Positions 8,815 to 18,483 of a stretch of 64,000 nucleotides of DNA are shown here, in pieces. A program made the position numbers and the translations under genes. Where the stretch lies: the NCBI RefSeq assembly GCF_002210225.1, contig NZ_MWUJ01000012.1, positions 1 to 64,000 of the forward strand. Reading direction: 5' to 3'. This DNA is from Geofilum rhodophaeum. GTDB taxonomy: Bacteria > Bacteroidota > Bacteroidia > Bacteroidales > Marinilabiliaceae. Every line of letters starts with the position of its first letter. The stretch's first letter is position 1. Under the pieces are notes generated by a model. It was not told where the DNA came from. It saw only the letters and a program-made list of their open reading frames with translations, and made no database searches.

Positions 8815-9534
8815 ATGATTAAGATAGTAATAGACCAAGGCAACAGCGCTATTAAATACGGCATTTTTGACAAAGACAAGTTAATTTTAGCCGAGACGGC
8901 AGATGGGCCTGACCAAAACCGGTTGAGGAAAGTGATCAGCGACTACCAACCGGAAGCTGCCATCATTTCTTCGGTAACGGAACCCCTTGATCTCTCCAGC
9001 TTGCCAGCGTTTTCAGGTCGCCTTATTGTACTGGACAACAACACCCCCCTTCCTTTTTCAATTGGATACAAAACCCCTGAAACCCTTGGCAGAGACCGCA
9101 TCGCAGCAGTGTCAGGTGCTCAAGCGCTGTTTCCGGGAACATCCCTCTTGATAATAGATGCCGGAACCGCCCTTACTTATGAGGTGCTGTTAAATGGCCA
9201 ACACTACTATGGTGGAAATATATCTCCAGGATTAAGCATGCGCTTTAAAGCACTTAACAGCTTCACCAGCAAGCTGCCACTGGTCGACAAACAAGAAAAC
9301 TGTCCACTTGCGGGACAAAGCACACAGGAAGCCATAGCTTCAGGCGTTATAAATGGAATGGTTTTTGAAATGGAAGGCTACCGCGCCGCCTGTCTGGATA
9401 AATGGGGTATCGACAAAACAATAATAACCGGCGGAGACTCAGATTTTTTTGCCAGAAAACTAAAAAACCCCATCTTTGTAAATCAAAATTTAGTACTGGT
9501 AGGACTAAACCGAATATTGGAATACAATGTGTAA
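8815..9534 (+). CDS. coaX: Type III pantothenate kinase
   Basis: Phosphorylates pantothenate, the first step of coenzyme A synthesis; type III enzymes belong to the ASKHA fold and need a monovalent cation. 239 residues. Visible motifs: phosphate-1 loop IDQGNSAIKYG at 6-16 (D7, N10), TLGRDRIAAVSGA, DAGTALTYEVL (second Asp motif) and GGNISPGLSMRFKAL. The last 8 nt overlap the next gene, indicating translational coupling. This begins a rightward run of envelope genes; coaX followed by an outer-membrane protein, a TPR protein and lptC is an arrangement I associate with Bacteroidota. Confidence 0.93.
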   Translation: MIKIVIDQGNSAIKYGIFDKDKLILAETADGPDQNRLRKVISDYQPEAAIISSVTEPLDLSSLPAFSGRLIVLDNNTPLPFSIGYKTPETLGRDRIAAVSGAQALFPGTSLLIIDAGTALTYEVLLNGQHYYGGNISPGLSMRFKALNSFTSKLPLVDKQENCPLAGQSTQEAIASGVINGMVFEMEGYRAACLDKWGIDKTIITGGDSDFFARKLKNPIFVNQNLVLVGLNRILEYNV

Positions 9535-10816
9535 AACGCTAAAGCTGCTGCTTTCTGGACTGATGATAGTTATACCGGTCAGCCTTCTTCAATCACAAAA
9601 CCGCACCTCTTCCCCTTTTTCACGCTACGGCATGGGTGAAATCAACCCCCAAGGCTTCAGCCGGAATCAAGCCATGGGAGGAACAGGAATTGGCCTGCGA
9701 TCGGCCGGTTACCTCAACAACATGAATCCGGCCTCCTACTCGGCACTGGATTCTATGTCCTTTTTCTTTGAAACCGGATTGCAATCACTCACCCAAAACA
9801 TATCAGAAAACGGAGCCAGTCAGTCTTTCTCAGAAATGAATTTCGATTATTTTGCCCTGGGATTTGCCGTAGGCCCCAAAATGGGCATATCTTTAGGATT
9901 CAGACCGGCAGCTCAGGCTGGCTATGACTTCCAATCTCTGCAAGAAGCCAATAACGACCCCCACCTTCTGCAAATCAAAGGCGAGGGGAACTTCACCGAC
10001 CTCTATGCCAGTGTTGCCTACAGCATCAGTCCATCTCTGTCGGCCGGAGTCAATGCCTCCTACTGGTTTGGCGACATCAAACACACCTCATTTCAGGATT
10101 TCACCAGTGATCCCAATGCCTACATTTATGGCAGTCGCATCAAGCACCATATTGGCAGCCTACTCTTTGACCTCGGTTTGCAATACACCACCGCCCTCGA
10201 CGAAAACCGCAGCCTTACACTTGGCTTGGTTTTTCGACCACAAACACCGGTTAGCGGACGAAGCAGTCACCTGGTGGCCCGTGGTACAGGTTACGATCTT
10301 CAGGGTGGCCTCTTTACCAGCAACGACACCCTTTCCTATGATTCCGAAAGCTGGAGCAGCAAAAATTTTGAGATGCCCCTAAGGTTTGGGTTTGGAGCAT
10401 CCTACACCATCCAGGACAAACTTAGCCTGGCCGCCGATTATGTAAGCGAACGCTGGGCCGACACCCAATTTCCGGACGTCAACACGCAAACCGCCAACAC
10501 CAATCATATTGCTTTAGGTGCGGAATACATCCCCAACGAAAGAACCGGCAACCGTTATTATCAGCGTATACGCTACAGAGCCGGTTTACATTACACACAA
10601 GACTATATTAAAATCAACAACAACCAGCTAAGAGACTTTGGCATGGCTTTTGGGCTGGGTTTACCACTAGGAAGGAGCAACACCTCCATTAACCTGGGTT
10701 TTGAATACGGAAACATAGGAACCGGACAAAGCAACGAAATGAAAGAAACCTACAGTAAGTTTACCCTGGGGTTTACACTGCATGAATACTGGTTCTTTAA
10801 ACGAAAATTTGATTAA
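9527..10816 (+). CDS. Predicted outer-membrane beta-barrel protein
   Basis: 429 residues. A signal peptide (LLLSGLMIVIPVSLLQSQ) is followed by a Gly/aromatic-rich sequence of alternating strands and a C-terminus ending in WFFKRKFD. The start of the mature part, SPFSRYGMGEINPQGFSRNQ, with AMGGTGIGLRSAGYLNNMNP, resembles the N-terminal hatch of FadL/PorV-like barrels, where NP motifs are typical. No enzyme motif. It overlaps coaX by 8 nt and is 30 nt from the TPR gene. A role in envelope biogenesis or small-molecule transport is inference from context. Confidence 0.75.
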   Translation: MCKTLKLLLSGLMIVIPVSLLQSQNRTSSPFSRYGMGEINPQGFSRNQAMGGTGIGLRSAGYLNNMNPASYSALDSMSFFFETGLQSLTQNISENGASQSFSEMNFDYFALGFAVGPKMGISLGFRPAAQAGYDFQSLQEANNDPHLLQIKGEGNFTDLYASVAYSISPSLSAGVNASYWFGDIKHTSFQDFTSDPNAYIYGSRIKHHIGSLLFDLGLQYTTALDENRSLTLGLVFRPQTPVSGRSSHLVARGTGYDLQGGLFTSNDTLSYDSESWSSKNFEMPLRFGFGASYTIQDKLSLAADYVSERWADTQFPDVNTQTANTNHIALGAEYIPNERTGNRYYQRIRYRAGLHYTQDYIKINNNQLRDFGMAFGLGLPLGRSNTSINLGFEYGNIGTGQSNEMKETYSKFTLGFTLHEYWFFKRKFD

Positions 10817-10846
10817 GCAATACATTAACAATCAAAAACTAGAGAC

Positions 10847-12202
10847 ATGAAAGCCATAAAACTAATCGTACTGGGGTGGTTGATGACCATGACTTACGCG
10901 GCCGCACAAACGGGACTGGAGTCGAACACCAAATATGGAGTCGGCGAAGACAGCATACGTTGTGTAAAGAATCTTTCTCTTTATTCCGAAGATTTTAGAA
11001 ACAAAAACTTCGAAGCAGCTTTCCCCGCCTGGGAAATTGTTTTCAGAGAATGCCCTGCAGCTACCGTCAATATCTATCTGGATGGAGCTAAGATGCTCAG
11101 CGACAAAATTGAAGCCAACAAAGACGCTGCAAAATTTGAGGAGCTCTATGCTTACCTCATGAAAGTTTACGACCAGCGCATGGAGTATTTTGGCGATCAC
11201 CCGCGCTACCCAACCCCTGCGATTAAAGGGAGTAAGGCACTGGACATGCTCAAATACAAGCGCGACGACGCCGCTGTAGTGGAAGAAGCCTACGGCCTAC
11301 TTAAGGACGCTGTTTCACAACTTAAGAAGTCGGCCCAACCAGCGTTCCTGGCCACATATATGAGCACAGCTGTCAGCATGTATGGTGCAGGCAAAATTGA
11401 TGCAGCTACCCTGGTTAACACCTATACCGAGGTAAGCGATTATACCGACCAGGTATTGAAAGACAAAAACCGCGCGAAGTATCATCCGGTATATGAGCAG
11501 GTTAAAAGCGGTGTAGAGAGCCTGTTTGCCAACAGCGGGGCAGCAACTTGCGAGGTGATCATAAGTATTTATGAGCCCCAGTTGGAAGACAACAAATTTG
11601 ACCTGGCCTGGCTGAAGCGTGTAAGTCAACTGTTGGCACGTGGTCTTTGCGAAGATGCCGAATTGCTGTACAAGGTTTCGGAGTATCAGCACAATATTGA
11701 GCCTTCCGGTTCGTCAGCTTTTGGCCTGGCCAGAATGTACCTTAAAGCAGGGGATGTAGATCGGGCACTTGAGTTTTTCAACCAAGCAGTTGATCTTACC
11801 GAGGACAGCCAACAAAAAGGCGAGTACCTGCACCAGATGGCCCTGATTCATCTGTCTCAGAACCGTTATTCACAAGCTCGTGTGCATGCCTTAAGGGCTA
11901 TTGAAGCACGTCCCGACTGGGGCGTTCCTTACCTAACCATCGGTAAGGCTTACGCCCTGTCAGCCAACAGCATTGGTGAAAAAGAACTGGAGAAGAAGTC
12001 GGCCTACTGGGCAGCAGTGGACAAATTCATGAAGGCCAAATCGGTGGACAGCAGTGTCGCTGATGAAGCCAACAGTCAAATTGCCACATTTTCGGCCCAC
12101 TTTCCTGCAACCGACGAGATCTTTTTCGAGGGTTTAGAAGTTGGTGCTACCTACACCGTAGGAGGATGGATCAACGAAAAAACGACCATACGCAGTCGCT
12201 AA
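10847..12202 (+). CDS. Secreted TPR-repeat protein
   Basis: 451 residues with an N-terminal signal peptide (IKLIVLGWLMTMTYAAAQ) and helical repeats. The clearest tetratricopeptide units lie in the C-terminal half: SSAFGLARMYLKAGDVDRAL, EYLHQMALIHLSQNRYSQAR, then VPYLTIGKAYALSA. The N-terminal half is more diverged helical repeat. It is probably periplasmic and a scaffold for protein contacts. It sits between the outer-membrane barrel and lptC in a tight run, suggesting a role in outer-membrane assembly, but no specific function can be read. Confidence 0.78.
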   Translation: MKAIKLIVLGWLMTMTYAAAQTGLESNTKYGVGEDSIRCVKNLSLYSEDFRNKNFEAAFPAWEIVFRECPAATVNIYLDGAKMLSDKIEANKDAAKFEELYAYLMKVYDQRMEYFGDHPRYPTPAIKGSKALDMLKYKRDDAAVVEEAYGLLKDAVSQLKKSAQPAFLATYMSTAVSMYGAGKIDAATLVNTYTEVSDYTDQVLKDKNRAKYHPVYEQVKSGVESLFANSGAATCEVIISIYEPQLEDNKFDLAWLKRVSQLLARGLCEDAELLYKVSEYQHNIEPSGSSAFGLARMYLKAGDVDRALEFFNQAVDLTEDSQQKGEYLHQMALIHLSQNRYSQARVHALRAIEARPDWGVPYLTIGKAYALSANSIGEKELEKKSAYWAAVDKFMKAKSVDSSVADEANSQIATFSAHFPATDEIFFEGLEVGATYTVGGWINEKTTIRSR

Positions 12203-12204
12203 AC

Positions 12205-12822
12205 ATGTCTTCTGACCAGAAAAACATACTACATCAGTTAAGCACCGTGGCAGGCAGCATTTTGCTGCTTGCCACCGTGCTTTTTTTTCCCTCCTGTGCC
12301 CCAAATAAGCCTGAAGAAATTAAGGAGCTTACCAATAGGGAGGAACTTCCCAGGATCACTTACAGGGATTTACACAGCACCATTACCGATTCCGGAAAGA
12401 TTCGCTACCGCTTTACTACTCCGCTCATGCAACAGTTCGACCAACGGGAAGAGGCAGCCATTGAATTTCCGCAGGGACTACATCTTTATGTTTACAACAA
12501 CCTCGAAGAAATCGACGCCCAGATTAAATGCAAACAGGCGACCTATCATCAAACAAAGGATTTATGGGAGTTGCGAAAGGACGTTGAAGCCATCAACCTG
12601 GACGGTGAAGTAATCAATACCGAGCTGATGTATTGGGACATGTCCGCCAAAACTTTGTACTCTGACCAATTTATAAAAATCAGCACCGAAACCGAAATCA
12701 TCACGGGAACCGGTTTTGAGTCAGACGAACGAATGGAGAATTATAAAATAAAAAACATCAGCGGTATTCTTCAAGTGGAGGAACCACCCGCCTCGACGGC
12801 TTCAGAACCTGTGGAGCCATAA
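12205..12822 (+). CDS. lptC: LPS export periplasmic protein LptC
   Basis: LptC-family protein bridging the LptBFG transporter and periplasmic LptA. About 205 residues from the ATG at 12205, 2 nt after the TPR stop; an in-frame upstream ATG at 12166 would overlap the TPR gene and adds a charged extension before the signal. N-terminal hydrophobic segment ILLLATVLFFPSC with a possible lipobox Cys, then beta-jellyroll signatures typical of the family: IEFPQGLHLYVYN, ATYHQTKDLWELRKDVEAIN, GEVINTELMYWD, and TGTGFESDERMENYKIKN. Lipoprotein LptC forms are usual in this phylum. Confidence 0.88.
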   Translation: MSSDQKNILHQLSTVAGSILLLATVLFFPSCAPNKPEEIKELTNREELPRITYRDLHSTITDSGKIRYRFTTPLMQQFDQREEAAIEFPQGLHLYVYNNLEEIDAQIKCKQATYHQTKDLWELRKDVEAINLDGEVINTELMYWDMSAKTLYSDQFIKISTETEIITGTGFESDERMENYKIKNISGILQVEEPPASTASEPVEP

Positions 12823-12933
12823 ATTGCCCAAGGCTTATCGCCATTGGAGAATTATTTATTACCTTTAGCGAAGCAAGTCTGGTTCAGGACCAAAGGACAA
12901 GACCACAGCTTACAGTGATCAGAAAAACACAAA

Positions 12934-14193
12934 ATGGACACCCTTTCAGTTCTTGTAATCACCCTTCTGTTCTCCGCCGTTTTCTCCGGAAGCGAAATGG
13001 CATTTTTGTCCACCAGTAAACTAATGATTGAGCTCAACCGGAAGAAACACCCCTCCCTGAGCAAAATCACCGACCGTTTCCACCGAAATCCCGGACTGTT
13101 TATATCTACCATACTTATTGGCAACAACATTGCGCTGGTCATTTATGGTATGTTTATGGCCAATCTGCTTGAACCTTATCTGGGCCGCTTCATTGATTCT
13201 GAATTTGGCATTCTTTTTATTCAAACACTGGCGGGAACATTACTGATTCTGATCAGTGCGGAATTTCTTCCAAAAATCATCTTTCGACTTAACCCTGCCG
13301 CCTCCCTCAACTTCATGGCCGTCCCATTATGGATCATCTACACCCTCTTTTACCCCCTTTCAAAACTGACCTTGTTCGTCTCCAATCTGTTGATAAACAA
13401 AATCATAAAGACCCCCAGCCATCCCCAACGTGAAAATATTGTAATTGGCCGAATAGACCTGGACCACCTCATAATGGAACAGGAAAAAGGCAAGGACGAC
13501 GAAGAAGTTCCGGAGGAGATGAAGTTTTTTAAAAACGCACTGGATTTCTCCACCGTAAAAGTCCGGGAATGCTCCGTTCCGCGAACCGAACTCGAAGCTG
13601 TCGATATCGACGAAGAATTGGAGGTGCTGCGCGAGCGTTTTACGGAAACCGGCTTTTCCAAGATTCTGATTTACCGCGAAAGTATCGACAATATCGTGGG
13701 CTATGTACACGTTTCCGCTCTTTTCCGAAACCCTAAAAAACTGCGTAACATAATCAGCCCCATTTCCATTGTACCCGAATCGATGCAAGCCAGCAAACTG
13801 CTGGAGACTTTTACCAAAGAGCACAAAAGCATTGTATTGGTAGTGGATGAATTCGGTGGCACCTCGGGGATTGTAACCCTGGAAGACATACTGGAAGAGA
13901 TTTTCGGTGAAATTGACGACGAACACGACACCTCTGATCTGACTGAAATCCAAATCAGCGAAAACAGCTACAGCTTTTCGGGCCGTTTTGAAATTGATTA
14001 CCTGAACGAAAAATACAACCTTAACCTGCCCGTTTCCGATGAATATGAAACCCTGGCTGGCCTTATACTCTATCACAACGAGGCCATCCCGGAAAAAGGG
14101 CAAGAGATTATAATTGATCCTTTCACACTCAAAATTCTCGACGCCTCTAAATCAAAAATAGAACTGGTACAAATAACTCTGCCTTCGGTTTAA
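12934..14193 (+). CDS. CNNM/CorC-type membrane protein (DUF21-CBS)
   Basis: 419-residue integral membrane protein of the hemolysin C/CorB/GldE superfamily. N-terminal DUF21 with about four membrane segments (SVLVITLLFSAVFSGSEMAF opening; FGILFIQTLAGTLLILISA). Then a CBS pair (VRECSVPRTELEAVDIDEE; IVLVVDEFGGTSGIVTLEDI) and a C-terminal CorC_HlyC domain from about residue 335. Members include Mg/Co efflux-related proteins and the gliding protein GldE; the hemolysin name is historical. It follows lptC at 111 nt and precedes the PpiD-like foldase, a placement I have seen in other Bacteroidota. Substrate not determinable. Confidence 0.85.
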   Translation: MDTLSVLVITLLFSAVFSGSEMAFLSTSKLMIELNRKKHPSLSKITDRFHRNPGLFISTILIGNNIALVIYGMFMANLLEPYLGRFIDSEFGILFIQTLAGTLLILISAEFLPKIIFRLNPAASLNFMAVPLWIIYTLFYPLSKLTLFVSNLLINKIIKTPSHPQRENIVIGRIDLDHLIMEQEKGKDDEEVPEEMKFFKNALDFSTVKVRECSVPRTELEAVDIDEELEVLRERFTETGFSKILIYRESIDNIVGYVHVSALFRNPKKLRNIISPISIVPESMQASKLLETFTKEHKSIVLVVDEFGGTSGIVTLEDILEEIFGEIDDEHDTSDLTEIQISENSYSFSGRFEIDYLNEKYNLNLPVSDEYETLAGLILYHNEAIPEKGQEIIIDPFTLKILDASKSKIELVQITLPSV

Positions 14194-14311
14194 AACGCCC
14201 GCATCCCCCCCTAAATAAAGCAATCAAAATGATCGGCAACAAGGTGGTAAAACATTTTTTTGTATATTCGTACCCTGTTTCAAAACGCTAAAAATTAAAT
14301 CTGTATTTCGA

Positions 14312-16405
14312 ATGGCAACTTTAGAAAAAATACGAAGTAAAGGAGGAGTTCTTGTGGCCATCTTCGTTGGCTTCGCGCTTTTTGCTTTCATCATGATGGA
14401 CTTCATGAGTTCCGGTGGATCTATGTTTTCGGGCAACCAAATGGAGGTAGCCAACATCAACGGGACTTCGGTAAGCATCCAGGAATTTCAGAACAAGGTT
14501 TCTGACATGGAGGAGTTCAACAAAATGAATCAGGGCGGAAACACCTTATCGGAAGAAGACGTCTACCGCCTCCGCGAGCAAACCTGGAATCAAATGGTCA
14601 ATCAAATTTTGCTGAATGAGCAATATCAGGAACTGGGCATCACCGTGAGTTCTGAAGAAGTGATGGACATGGTATCTGGTCGCAACATTCACCCCGCCAT
14701 TCGACAGCATCCACTTTTTGCCAACCAGCAAACCGGTGTTTTCGACCAAAACCAGGTACTTAACTTCTTACAGATTAAGAATCAAGACCCCAGCGCCAAC
14801 TTCTATTGGATGATGATGGAGGAGCAGCTGATTAATGAGCGGCTTTACACCAAATACGCCGCTCTCCTTCGTAACGGCATGTACATTCCGGCCATTTGGA
14901 AGGATAGTGAACTGGCAAGTCGCTCCAAACAAGCCGATATCGACTTTGTAGTAGCCCGCTATACTGCCATTCCCGACAGCAGCATAAGCATTGCCAGCAA
15001 CGACATTAAGGAATACTACAACAGCCACAAAGAGGAATTCAAACAAGAGGCTGCCAGAGACATCGAATACATCACCTTCCCCATTGAGGCCACGGAAGAA
15101 GACCGTCAAGCCACGCTCGACTGGGTAAGTGAACGTATGGCTGAGTTTTCTCGTCCGGAAACCGATCCGGTTCAGTACGTCAACCTTAATTCAGATGAGC
15201 CTTTCAGTGCCAGGAACCACAGATCTGCCGAGTTTTCATCAAGCATTGAGGACTTTGTGCGCACAGCACAAGTCGGAGAAGTTTATGGCCCCTATCTCGA
15301 AAACGAAAGTTACAAAGCCGTTCGCCTGGTAGCCATTAATAATTTGCCCGACTCGGTTAGAGCACGTCACATTCTTTTGCGTGAGGCAACTCCTGAAGCA
15401 ACACATCAATTGGCCGACAGTTTATTGAATCTGGCACGCAATGGCAGCAACTTTGCTGAATTGGCGCGCAGTCACTCTCAGGATCAGGGTTCGGCCATCA
15501 ACGGGGGCGACCTGGGATGGTTTACCGAAGGAGTTATGGTACAACCCTTTAACGATGCTGTATTTAATGGAAATACAGGCGACATTGTAAAAGTGGAAAG
15601 CCAGTTTGGTGTACACATCGTGCACATTCAGCAACAAGGTGCTGCCAGTCCCAAATACCAAATTGCGACCCTGGCCCGGGAAATCTCCTACAGCTCTAAA
15701 ACCTATCAGGATGTATACAGCAAAGCCAATCGCTTCGCTGCCGAAAACAACAGTGCAGAGCAATTCAGCACAGCCGCAGAACAAGAGGGCCTGGCCAAGC
15801 GCTTTGGCCGCTCCATTGGCGCCAACGACCGCGGAGTAAGCGGACTGGAATCGTCAAGAGAACTGGTTCGCTGGACCTATGAAGCAGAACAGGGTGACCT
15901 GTCTCCCGTTTATGAGTTCGGCGATCGCTTTGTAATTGCTCATTTGACAGAGGTGCGTGAAGAAGGCATCCGTGCCTTAGAGGAAGTCAGCACTCAAATT
16001 GAGCGTCAACTTATGGCCGACAAAAAAGCTGACCAATTGCTGGCCCAAATGCAGGAGAAACTGGAAGCAGGTGCAGACTTAGAAGCGCTTGCTGCAGCAT
16101 TCAACAGCAGCGTTCAGCATGCCGACAACATTGGCTTTGCCGCCTTCCAGGTTCCCGGAGCCGGTGTAGAACCCGCCTTAGCGGCTGCAGCGGCAACTGT
16201 TCCAGCTGGCCAGATCTCTCCAGCTTTTAAAGGAAACAACGGCGTTTACGTGCTTAAAGTAACGCAAGTTGAAGACATCACAGTTAATGCGGACAACATC
16301 ACCAATGAGCTGGACCAAAACCTTGGTATGAAGGTAGACTATCAATTGCTTCAGACCATTCGTGAGAATGCAGAAATCACCGATAACAGAGCCAACTTCT
16401 ATTAA
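14312..16405 (+). CDS. PpiD-like membrane peptidyl-prolyl isomerase
   Basis: 697 residues, single N-terminal anchor (GVLVAIFVGFALFAFIMMDF) and a periplasmic SurA/PpiD-type chaperone body. The SurA_N-like part starts ANINGTSVSIQEFQNKV at about 47. A parvulin PPIase domain lies at roughly 345-450, beginning RARHILLREATPE and with the family block GGDLGWFTEGVMVQPFNDAV, ending FGVHIVHI. A C-terminal second SurA-like half follows. It assists folding of exported outer-membrane proteins. The gene ends just before a strong terminator shared with the convergent dcw cluster. Confidence 0.88.
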   Translation: MATLEKIRSKGGVLVAIFVGFALFAFIMMDFMSSGGSMFSGNQMEVANINGTSVSIQEFQNKVSDMEEFNKMNQGGNTLSEEDVYRLREQTWNQMVNQILLNEQYQELGITVSSEEVMDMVSGRNIHPAIRQHPLFANQQTGVFDQNQVLNFLQIKNQDPSANFYWMMMEEQLINERLYTKYAALLRNGMYIPAIWKDSELASRSKQADIDFVVARYTAIPDSSISIASNDIKEYYNSHKEEFKQEAARDIEYITFPIEATEEDRQATLDWVSERMAEFSRPETDPVQYVNLNSDEPFSARNHRSAEFSSSIEDFVRTAQVGEVYGPYLENESYKAVRLVAINNLPDSVRARHILLREATPEATHQLADSLLNLARNGSNFAELARSHSQDQGSAINGGDLGWFTEGVMVQPFNDAVFNGNTGDIVKVESQFGVHIVHIQQQGAASPKYQIATLAREISYSSKTYQDVYSKANRFAAENNSAEQFSTAAEQEGLAKRFGRSIGANDRGVSGLESSRELVRWTYEAEQGDLSPVYEFGDRFVIAHLTEVREEGIRALEEVSTQIERQLMADKKADQLLAQMQEKLEAGADLEALAAAFNSSVQHADNIGFAAFQVPGAGVEPALAAAAATVPAGQISPAFKGNNGVYVLKVTQVEDITVNADNITNELDQNLGMKVDYQLLQTIRENAEITDNRANFY

Positions 16406-16415
16406 CGGAAACAAG

Positions 16416-16468
16416 CTTAAAATACAAAAGGCCGGTTGCGATGCGCAACCGGCCTTTTGTATTTTAAG
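16416..16468. terminator. Bidirectional terminator, perfect 25-bp stem
   Basis: Left arm 16416-16440 and right arm 16444-16468 are exact reverse complements with a 3-nt ATG loop. The GC-rich core GGCCGGTTGCG is flanked by AAAATACAAAA/TTTTGTATTTT, giving an A/T tail in both directions. It lies between the ends of the PpiD-like gene and yqeY, so it can stop both. Confidence 0.9.
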
Positions 16469-16494
16469 AAACAGCCTGCTGTTTAAGTATAGAT

Positions 16495-16941
16495 CTATAC
16501 CAACAGCTTACGAACCAAAGACGATATGGCCTTACCATCCGCCTTTCCGGAAAAACGGCGGCTGGCTTCGCCCATAACCTTCCCCATATCGGCCATGCTC
16601 TGGGCCCCCAGTTCGCTGATTAATGCTTTAAGACCTGTTTCCAGCTCCTCGGACGACATTTGCGCCGGGAGGTAGGCTGCTATAATTTCTGCTTCCTTCA
16701 ACTCATTATCGGCCAGTTCAACCCGGCCCTGACTTACAAAAATATCGGCCGCATCCTTCCGTTGCTTCACCATTTTCTGCAGCAACTTCAATTCCGCTTC
16801 GGCATCCATAGCTCCGCCGGCATCCTTGGCCGTACGCGCCTCCAGAAACTCCTTTTTAACCGCCCTGAGCGCGTTTAAACGCAGCGCATCACGCGCTTTC
16901 ATGGCTTGCTTTATATCTTCACTTACCTGATCAAATAACAT
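16495..16941 (-). CDS. yqeY: GatB/YqeY domain protein
   Basis: 148 residues, the stand-alone YqeY form related to the tail domain of GatB (the amidotransferase subunit that binds tRNA). Typical features: MLFDQVSEDIKQAMKARDAL at the start, ALRAVKKEFLEA, KQRKDAADIF, AYLPAQMSSEELETGLKALI and the C-terminal MGKVMGEASRRFSGKADGKA block. It may bind tRNA or modulate amidotransferase, but its cellular role is not settled. It lies 17 nt after ftsZ on the same strand as the last gene of the dcw run. Confidence 0.9.
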   Translation of the reverse strand: MLFDQVSEDIKQAMKARDALRLNALRAVKKEFLEARTAKDAGGAMDAEAELKLLQKMVKQRKDAADIFVSQGRVELADNELKEAEIIAAYLPAQMSSEELETGLKALISELGAQSMADMGKVMGEASRRFSGKADGKAISSLVRKLLV

Positions 16942-16958
16942 AAGAACTCGTATTAAAA

Positions 16959-18440
16959 TTAGTCCACATTATCGTGTAAAAATCGATTATTGTTGCCAAG
17001 CTTGGCTCTGCCTCTCCCGTCGTCGTCAAGACTAAAACGAGAAACCCGGGGGCCAGATCCACTTTCGCTCTCCTGCTCCTGGTCAACGGGCCTGCGCTTA
17101 TAAGCCGGTTCCCGCTCCAATTGCTCCAGTCGGCTGTCGTCCAACAATTCGTCCGGATCGGCCAACACCCTCGATCCATCGGGGCGACGGATAAAAACAC
17201 GTGGTTCATGACTACCAGTTTCCGTATCGCCACTACTCACCACCGGAGCTTCCTCCTTATCGCTGCCATACAACAACTCAATTTTCCGCTGTTTCTCCTC
17301 ATCTTCCTGCTTAAAGGTAACCACACGCGGCGCTTCTTCAGTAAAATCTATTTCCTCCTCAAAAGTATCGCCAACCTGGGCTTCGGCTTCATACAGGTTG
17401 CCCTCGGCATCCATTTCCAAACGGGTTACCTTTTTCCCGGGCTGCCGTGGTTCAGGCTCCACCATATTGCTGTAAGCAAAACCAGTCGCAATAATGGTCA
17501 CCACCACCTCATCATCGAGGGTTTCGTCATTCCCCGTGCCCCAGATAATTGAGGCCGAATGCCCCACCACGTCTTGAACATAGTCGGTAATCTTACCTAC
17601 TTCATCCATCGTGATCTCGTCCTTGCCCGAAGTGATGTTCAATAGAATATTGCCTGCACCTGAAATGTTGTTGTTGTTGAGTAAGGGCGACTCCAATGCA
17701 GCCTGAATGGCATCTATGGCGCGGAATTCTCCCACCCCGCTGCCCGAACCCATAATGGCCACACCACTGTCCTTCATCACCGTTTCCACATCGGCAAAGT
17801 CAACATTGATATATCCATGAACCGTAATGATTTCGGCAATACCTTTAGCGGCGGTTGTCAACACATTATCGGCCTTGGCAAAGGCATTACTCAGCTTAAG
17901 GTCGCCATACATATCGCGCAACTTCTCATTGTTGATGATCAACAAGGAGTCTACGTTCTTCTCCAACTCTGAAATTCCGTCTATGGCTTGATTGATGCGC
18001 ACCTTTCCCTCAAATTTAAAGGGGATGGTGACAATACCCACCGTAAGAATGCCCATTTCTTTGGCCGTTTTGGCAATAATCGGAGCGGCACCGGTACCGG
18101 TGCCCCCGCCCATACCGGCAGTAATGAACACCATCTTGGTGTTGTCCTGCAACACCCGGCTTAACTCTTCGGTACTCTCAATAGCCGCCTGGCGTCCCCG
18201 GTCGGGCTTGTTTCCGGCCCCCCGCCCCTCGGTTAGGGTCTGCCCCAATTGCACCTTTAAGGGAATGGGACTGTTGGCCAGCGCTTGGGCATCGGTGTTG
18301 CAAATTACAAAACTAACATCCCGAATGCCCTGACTGTACATAAAGTTAACTGCATTGCTGCCGCCTCCGCCAACACCAATCACCTTAATGATGGACGTAT
18401 TCTTTCCGGGTATTTCAAAATTTATCAAATCGTCGTTCAT
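16959..18440 (-). CDS. ftsZ: Cell division protein FtsZ
   Basis: Tubulin-like GTPase that forms the Z ring. GTPase core with VIGVGGGGSNAVNFMY, the signature GGGTGTGAAPIIAKTAKE, and the T7 loop region NVDFADVETVM. A long acidic linker (from about residue 320) rich in E/D and R leads to the conserved C-terminal tip RFLHDNVD, which binds FtsA and other anchors. I place the start at the ATG at 18440 (MNDDLINFEIPG); an in-frame upstream ATG at 18476 would add 12 atypical residues and nearly touch ftsA. 493 residues from that start; the long linker explains the size compared with the ~383 of E. coli. Confidence 0.96.
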   Translation of the reverse strand: MNDDLINFEIPGKNTSIIKVIGVGGGGSNAVNFMYSQGIRDVSFVICNTDAQALANSPIPLKVQLGQTLTEGRGAGNKPDRGRQAAIESTEELSRVLQDNTKMVFITAGMGGGTGTGAAPIIAKTAKEMGILTVGIVTIPFKFEGKVRINQAIDGISELEKNVDSLLIINNEKLRDMYGDLKLSNAFAKADNVLTTAAKGIAEIITVHGYINVDFADVETVMKDSGVAIMGSGSGVGEFRAIDAIQAALESPLLNNNNISGAGNILLNITSGKDEITMDEVGKITDYVQDVVGHSASIIWGTGNDETLDDEVVVTIIATGFAYSNMVEPEPRQPGKKVTRLEMDAEGNLYEAEAQVGDTFEEEIDFTEEAPRVVTFKQEDEEKQRKIELLYGSDKEEAPVVSSGDTETGSHEPRVFIRRPDGSRVLADPDELLDDSRLEQLEREPAYKRRPVDQEQESESGSGPRVSRFSLDDDGRGRAKLGNNNRFLHDNVD

Positions 18441-18483
18441 ACTGTTTCTCTTTATACCGCCATCCGTAATAAACACAGACCGA

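Noticed and set aside
12934-14193. Hemolysin
   Set aside because: DUF21-CBS-CorC proteins carry this name for historical reasons; no toxin feature is seen.
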